Of a DNA stretch of 64,000 bases, positions 58,305 through 64,000 are shown piece by piece. The translations under genes and the position numbers were made by a program. This stretch comes from Seriola aureovittata (lineage: Eukaryota; Chordata; Actinopteri; Carangiformes; Carangidae), in assembly GCF_021018895.1 (NCBI RefSeq), contig NC_079365.1, forward strand, positions 20,696,001-20,760,000. The letters are read 5' to 3'. Positions within the stretch are counted from its first letter, which is position 1, and every line of letters begins with the position of its first letter. The notes beneath the pieces were generated by a model, which made no database searches, was not told where the DNA came from, and was given only the letters and a program-made list of their open reading frames with translations.

Positions 58305-59193
58305 CCTGTGCCTGTGACCTGCCCTGGCTCCAAGTCTCCTGGCTTGTTAGAAATGACAGATTGACGCTCTCCTGCACCCACCCACCCACCAGTGCTCACC
58401 CCACTCCCCTACCCAACCCACCCATCTGCTCTGGAAACGCGCCAGATCTTTAGACCCGTCTTGTGTTTACACCGTGTGGGCGTTTGTGTGTGCGCACGAG
58501 TGAGTGAGTTCACTTTTGTCATGGTAAGTATGACTGCACCAGTAGGGGAGCACAAGAAAATTCTAGTCATACTTCTGTCGTTGTCCGTCATGTTTGCTGC
58601 TGTGAATGCCAAGGCCGAGTCGCTTCTGTTGATATAAGCTGTTTTTCCTTTTAAGCACATATTGTCCAAAAGGAAGCTGTGCTACACAGAACATAGTGTC
58701 ATTGGCTTCTTTCAATAAATCAAGTTTGTTTGCTCAAGATTCACATTATGCGTCCTTGGATTGGAATTCACAAAAGACCAGTTGCCAGCCGAGTGAAACT
58801 ATGAATTCAGCTGAAAATGGTTAAAATTCCCACCCACTAACTGTCAGAAGAGTTCTGTGAAAGAGCTAGGATTGACTTCACAGGTCACTGTTCATTTCCT
58901 GTGTTTTCTCACTCATTGCGGATAAACTGCTTCAGCCGGGCTTTTCATCAGCTGTCCCCTGATTTTTAAAGACCCAGACGGTGCAGTGAGCCTCCCCGGG
59001 GCCTTAAAACATTCATTTAGATAGTGCCAATATCCAATCTTCCAATATGTTTCTTCTGGACATGTCTTTAAGGGGAAAAACGAGGGAGAGAAATGTATCA
59101 GCGTTGATATCCTTTGGTCAGTGACATCACATTTATAAAGGCTGTGAGTGTATGTGTGTTTGTTTGTGCGTGGGATCTGGCGTGCGCTTCAAT

Positions 59194-59199
<6 letters not shown>
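58305..59199. other. Intron-like non-coding stretch
   Basis: A donor-like ATG|GTAAGTAT at about 58523 has no convincing acceptor upstream. Nothing else was identified. Confidence 0.45.

Positions 59200-59247
<48 letters not shown>
59200..59247 (+). repeat. (TG)24 microsatellite
   Basis: Uninterrupted TG dinucleotides, preceded by an interrupted TG-rich lead from about 59145. Confidence 0.97.
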
Positions 59248-59249
<2 letters not shown>

Positions 59250-60798
59250 ACTGAAGCTATTCCAGTAAAGCGTTTAGCCCAGGGACAGAGGAGAGCAGCC
59301 CCACACAGTAATTGAACCACAGATCCTGGTGGACTATTAGTCACAAGTCTTGGTCTGTCCGGAGCCTTTTATCACTGTTGAATCAACACAAGCAGTGTGA
59401 ATGAGAGCAGGTCAGTAATACAAATGTAGCTATCATGGCAGTGCCACATTTTCTTTTATACAAATCGTCTGCTACACTTGCTCTGTACCGGAGAAGCTGG
59501 TTCTGTTCGCAGGAGTCACACAGATCTAGGGTTGGCCATTATAGTGAGTCTGCTAAGCATCAGAGATTCTTCCTTATTGTTTATAGGAAGCAGTCCACTT
59601 AAAGGATAATTCTGCTTTATTACAACTATATTTCAACATCATTCTTGGTTCATCTTTGATGCTTGCTGTACTTGTTACACTGTTTCCAGTGCAATGAGAG
59701 ATTATTAGCAACTAACTTTAAATCTTACCGACAAAATAATTTAGATAATCTGATTACTATGCATGGACAGATATCTGATAGATTATTGGATTTGGACTAG
59801 GAAATCTAGCATTGGTTGGGTTATTCTCAACAGTTAACATGGCGAGTGCAATGTTATCATAGTCAATAGAAACAGGTGCCAAAGCTGCAAAGATGACTCA
59901 AGTTGTAATAAAACAGGATTATATTTTAAAATCTCTGGTGACAGCAAGCGGTGTTGAAGATCAATAAGCAGGATTGCTTTAGCATTAATAGATTTACAGG
60001 ATATTCCGCCATGATAAAGTAACTAAGGTATGTAATTGTTGGATTTTTAATTCTCAGCTTTAGGAAAAACAGACATAACTACCTGATTTTTATTTTATCC
60101 TCAAACATTTTGTATGTTGTATGTTCCTTTGTATTTCCAAAGATTTCATCATTTACACCAATTTTAAATTCTATACACTGGGATTGAAGAGTTGATAGAT
60201 GCAGGAATAACAGGGAGAATGCATCTTTCCATAGGGTGCACAGACGTGTTTATTTGACTGTGCAGTATGTATGTGGACATCTCTGGTCAAGGATGATGTC
60301 CATGTGTGTTAACCGATGTGCGTGCACATCTGGGTGTTGACAGTGACCAAGTGATCAGCTGCTGGGCAGCACCCTGCTGGTGAGATGACCTGAGCTGAAA
60401 CAAAGTGACTGTCCTGTTTGGTTCAGAGGGAGCGAAAGAGGAATACTGCTGTCCTCAGTAATGTTTTCGGCCTGATGGAAAGACAGCGGGCAGGCGGACA
60501 GACAGCCCAGAGAGATATAGGTTTACTTACACCAGTGGATAGCATGACACAAATAAATGTGGCGAACACAAGTGTCTGTGGAAAGACAATGCTGTGTTTC
60601 TCATTTCTTTTCATATCTACTTTGATATTGGGTCTCAGAGTGTGAAAGCAAGTCGAATGATGGAAGACCGCGGCCTCTGGAGGAGGATGAGCGAAGGGGA
60701 AAGAGAGAGGGAGGGAGAGTGTGAATGAATGCTTCGGACAGTTCTGGATGAGCAGAGACACTGACAGCTTCTCTCTCTTTCTTTTTGTCTGTACCAGC
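59248..60798. other. Intron-like non-coding stretch
   Basis: No exon supported. The 140-codon minus frame at 60423-60845 runs over the CT/GA tract at its N-terminus and has no recognised domain. Confidence 0.5.
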
Positions 60799-60825
60799 CT
60801 CTCTCTCTCTCTCTCTCTCTCTCTC
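60799..60825 (+). repeat. (CT)n microsatellite
   Basis: About 13 pure CT units in a pyrimidine-rich neighbourhood. Confidence 0.95.
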
Positions 60826-61817
60826 ATTCCCTCTCGAAATATCATTGCTGCTCCATTCCACTCCTCCTCATCTCCAGAGAGGATTTTATATGAAGTCTAG
60901 TATACACTAAGCAGTCGTTGGATTGATTAGGATTCTATCTACAGTTTACACCCACCCACCCCTCCCACTCCCATCTTGCGGCTCGTCCTGAGGAACAGAA
61001 TGAGAGCAGTGCCGCTGGTCAGCACTCTGGTTTTCCGCATCCAGATGGTGGATGTGAAAGATCCCAGTTAGGGGTCCCAATGCTGCGTCCTTGAAGCTGG
61101 GTGATTTATACACTGGCAAAGGCATCCAAAAGACAAGAGAAGGGGGAAAAAAAGACTTATATACATTATGTGCTCAAATGTGTGTGTTTTGTCTCATTTT
61201 CATCACTATCATGTGTAATTTTCCCTTCATTTTAATCAAATTCATCTTAAAGAACAGAGCCACACTGGAGCTAATCTTGTGCTCTCTATGCAAATAATGC
61301 TACAGCAACCTTGTCACTTCGGCCTCGTTAGCAGGTGTGTGTTTTTGTGTGTGTGCATAACCTTGAAGTGAACAGGGGAATGTCGTTGTGCCCTGCTGCC
61401 AGCATCTCTGAGGGGTTTTACTCAGTGGCACCTCCCACAGTTTTCTCTCCAATTAACTCTGCCATCAGCCCCGGTGAAGACAGCCAGCCCCAAGCTGGTG
61501 AGTCGTGTATCCCCTCGTAGGTTTGAGCTTTGCCCCCGCTCATCCCCAGTCAGCCCCGCTCGGCTTAGGCCTCAGACGCACAGAAAGCATCCTTCACAGC
61601 AGGGGAGGAGCAGACATGGAAACGCTTAGTCTTTTCATCTTTGTCGAATCATCCTATTACAGCCCAAAAGCTGACTGACTCTCAAACCACGGAGAGGAAC
61701 TGGGAGGCTGGAGCTGTGACAGTAGGAAGAAAGGAAAGTGGGAGAATGGAAGAATGGAGTTAAGCATGAGGGGTGGAAGAAATTATGTATGCTGTGCTCT
61801 TGTTAATTTTATTGTCT
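60826..61817. other. Intron-like non-coding stretch with one exon-like segment
   Basis: At 61441-61497 a 57-nt segment is bracketed by CCCACAG and GTGAGT and is open in the phase set by the first exon. The acceptor's pyrimidine tract is weak, so it is reported as a finding, not as a gene part. The rest shows nothing recognisable. Confidence 0.4.
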
Positions 61818-61953
61818 TCACTTTTGCTATCCTCAGGCTCTTTGTCCCTCTCTTTCTCTTCTGGTTTTATTTCTCTGTTGAGCACTTTGTAACTTTGTTA
61901 AGATAAGTGCCATATAAATAAAGTTATTATTATTATTATATTATTATTATTTC
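61818..61953 (+). mobile_element. LINE 3' tail with (ATT)n microsatellite end
   Basis: 'gagcactttgtaactttgtt', then 'aagtgccatataaataaagt', then (TTA)n, is the typical 3' end of teleost non-LTR retrotransposons (GCACTTTGTAA...AAGTGCTATATAAATAAAGTT plus an ATT tail). Only the untranslated tail is present, as expected for a 5'-truncated insertion. Confidence 0.6.
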
Positions 61954-62245
61954 CTGCCAGTTGAATCACCTGACCTGCTCCTCCTCCCCATTCACCTGCT
62001 CAGCTGTTCCCCTATTCCCTCATTAGCTCCCTAGTATACCGGCCTGTTTCCACTTGCTCTCTGCCAGATTGTCTTTGTGCCATGTGCCTTAGCTTTCCAG
62101 GGCTCTGCTCTTTGCCCTGCCTGTTTTGATCCTGGTCACATTTTGAATCTTGCCTTTGTTTTGTTTTTGTTTTTTTAATTTTGCCTCAGGACGACCCTTT
62201 GCACTTTGTTGTGTTTTTTTTCAAAGTAAAGACTCTTTAGTCGTG
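61954..62245 (+). repeat. Possible dispersed repeat or solo LTR remnant
   Basis: 'ccctcattagctccctagta', 'ctctgccagattgtctttgt', 'ttgatcctggtcacattttg' and a closing 'aaagtaaagactctttagtc' recall the layout of a fish LTR, with a TATA-like word, T-rich stretches and an AATAAA-like AGTAAAG signal. No internal retroviral or retrotransposon coding region is present and no terminal duplication was seen. Confidence 0.3.
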
Positions 62246-62800
62246 CTCTTAGGTTCCTTCCCGGAGAACTTTGACAGGAAGAAAGGGATGGGAGAGATGA
62301 AGGTAGTCGCAACTCTGGTCGTGTCGTAGTCATGGATGGCTGAATGTATGGAAAGGTCAAGAAAGCGAGGAAGGATGGAGAGCTTAGAAAATGAACGAAG
62401 ACACAATCCTTCAATTGACTGAAGGAAGGAGAGATAGATCGACAGAGGGAGGAGATAACAGAAGTATAGAGGGAGGAGGAAAGAACAAGAACAAAGGAAG
62501 AAAGAAATTAAGCAAGGGAAGAAGGAAGAAGGATCAGGAGCAAGTCATAATTCTATTCATCTCCTGGATGGGTTGATGAGTGGAAGGACTGAGGAAGGAA
62601 ATAAAGCAATTAAAGATGTAGGTTTTTGTTTAATCAGTCATTGAGATGAAGTGAAGGACGGATGGAGGAATGAGGAGATGTGGAAGGATGACGGATGAAA
62701 GAAATGAAGAAAGCAACAAACACGTCATAGTTTTTTCCAAGGAAGGAGGGAAGGAAGGGATTAAGCAAGAAAGAGAACAAAAAAAAATCTTGTTGCATTG
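62246..62800 (+). repeat. Degenerate (GGAA)n-type purine tract
   Basis: The plus strand is dominated by GGAAG, GAAGGA, GGAGGAA and AAGAAAG words, with only scattered pyrimidines, in two blocks (about 62340-62560 and 62575-62800). It looks like an old tetranucleotide array. The frames on both strands are compositional. Confidence 0.6.
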
Positions 62801-64000
62801 TACTTGAAGATAAACATGGAAATGTACAAACCTCAATAACCAGTCTCTCGTATGTAAATGCTTGTTATTAGGCAAAAGCACATAGGACAAAGCACAAGAC
62901 ACAAACCACGGCAGATTGAAATGAAATGAAATGGGTTGTAGGCAGTTGGACCGCAGGTGGCTGGAAAAAAAAGGGAAGCAAATAGAGGGAAAAAGAGAAG
63001 GTCTTTATTATGGTGAGTAACTTTGACACGCTCGCGTTGCGCTCAGTGCCAGTCCATCCGTCATCCAGCTCTCCTACTGATGAGCACTGGAAACAAATCT
63101 GAGGAAGCCGGGCTTTATTTTGCCGCCTGGGTGACTTGTCGGAGTCGTCACAGGCCCATGTGTCCCTGTATCCCTCCCCAACTGACGTCTCCCAGGCTTC
63201 AGTTTCACCCGCTGGGAATCTCTGCCTCTCCTCTCCCTCCTTCTCTCCATCTCTTCTATTCATTATGCAGATTTTTTTTCTTCTTCCTTCTGCTTCTTCT
63301 TCTTCTTTGCCAGTCCCTTGTGTTTATTTGATTCTTTATTTATCTCAAATGTTTCTGCTGTTTATGTGTTTGCAGACTTGAGTGTGTGTATATACGCTTG
63401 ATAAGTTGCAAAATACAGAGGGCATCAATCACTGTCACTTAGCTGCTCAACTCGTCGCTCATGCTGCCAGAGCCTGAGTACCCTGAACCTCCTCCGAACC
63501 TTTCTTGCTTAGTCTAACCTCAGTGAATTTCAAACTCTTTCAATACATAAATCTATGAGAGAGGGAAAAAGTGGGAGAAGAGGAGGGGGCTGGGGATGAT
63601 GAGGACAAGCGCTTTTGTGCTTTTGCAATCTGAGTCAAATATATGTTTACACGTTTACAAATGAGAAATCCAGGAGCACCAAGTCAGTTCTCATATTCCC
63701 TGCACCAATGGCAGCCCTGTCTGCCGCTGCGGCCCCCTCCGGTATCAGACTTCTGCAACAGTTATTTAGATGAATGATTAAAGTTAAGGCACAGCCAGCA
63801 AGAGTCTCACCACCCTTATTTAAGGAAGACCGGGAGAGTTGTCATCTTTTGATGCATTGCCTGCCATCCCGCATGCAAACGAGACACCCTCGCTCCACCG
63901 ATGCCTCCACGCTCCGTGGCCCCTCCCTTCCTCTCTCAGATGGCTCCCCAACGACTTGCCTTTAGTGATTGATCAGGTACTGCTGTGGCGTCACTGGAGA
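62801..64000. other. Intron-like non-coding stretch to window end
   Basis: Pyrimidine-rich near 63215-63330, including TTC/TCT repeats. The 131-codon minus frame (62868-63263) and the 102-codon plus frame (63023-63331) overlap and have no recognisable domain. No exon, RNA gene or defined repeat. Confidence 0.45.

Noticed and set aside
58500..58530. Donor-like ATG|GTAAGTAT
   Set aside because: No convincing acceptor or open frame of the right phase upstream.
1..64000. CRISPR arrays, bacterial operons, phage or toxin-antitoxin systems
   Set aside because: No direct-repeat/spacer pattern, ribosome-binding sites or compact gene runs; the whole window has vertebrate genome character.

Overview
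The window looks like teleost fish nuclear DNA, probably from a percomorph. Long (TG)n, (CA)n and (TA)n tracts are scattered through it, reading frames are short and shadow-like, and there are no closely packed genes. Many dispersed repeats resemble families I remember from fish genomes: Tc1 transposons, hAT-type MITEs, tRNA-derived SINEs, an L1-like LINE and LINE 3' tails. Family assignments come from motifs in the sequence plus memory, with no database search. Nothing suggests a bacterium, a plasmid or a CRISPR locus.

Only one gene start is convincing. At about 34,050-34,515 (+) there is a CpG-rich 5' leader with four short upstream ORFs. An 18-codon coding end follows (34462-34515) that reads as a signal peptide, and it stops at a consensus donor (AAG|GTGAGT). 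The remaining 29.5 kb shows no recognisable second exon and is best read as the start of a very long intron 1. The 34 kb to the left is upstream intergenic DNA or belongs to an unseen neighbour. The gene cannot be named from 18 residues. A long first intron after a signal-peptide exon is common in secreted and cell-adhesion glycoproteins, but that is inference.

Layout: 1-14 kb is mostly unique DNA with a few decayed repeats, one SINE-like unit, one MITE and long (TG)/(CA) tracts. 14-30 kb is repeat-rich: an intact hAT MITE with an 8-bp target duplication, an inverted pair of one MITE family, a dead Tc1 between (TA) tracts, an L1-like LINE fragment and copies of a repeat called 'family A' here. 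30-35 kb holds the putative promoter, first exon and donor, with a 27-nt G run just inside the intron. 35-64 kb is intronic: more family A and hAT copies, a tRNA-derived SINE, a Tc1 inserted into an older hAT copy, and low-complexity purine or pyrimidine tracts.

I found no evidence of an undescribed biochemical system. The most interesting items are the uORF-laden leader, the G tract beside the donor, the nested Tc1-in-hAT, a pentanucleotide array born inside a dispersed repeat, a perfect 12-bp palindrome at 47.1 kb, and a few unique stretches that look like conserved noncoding elements.
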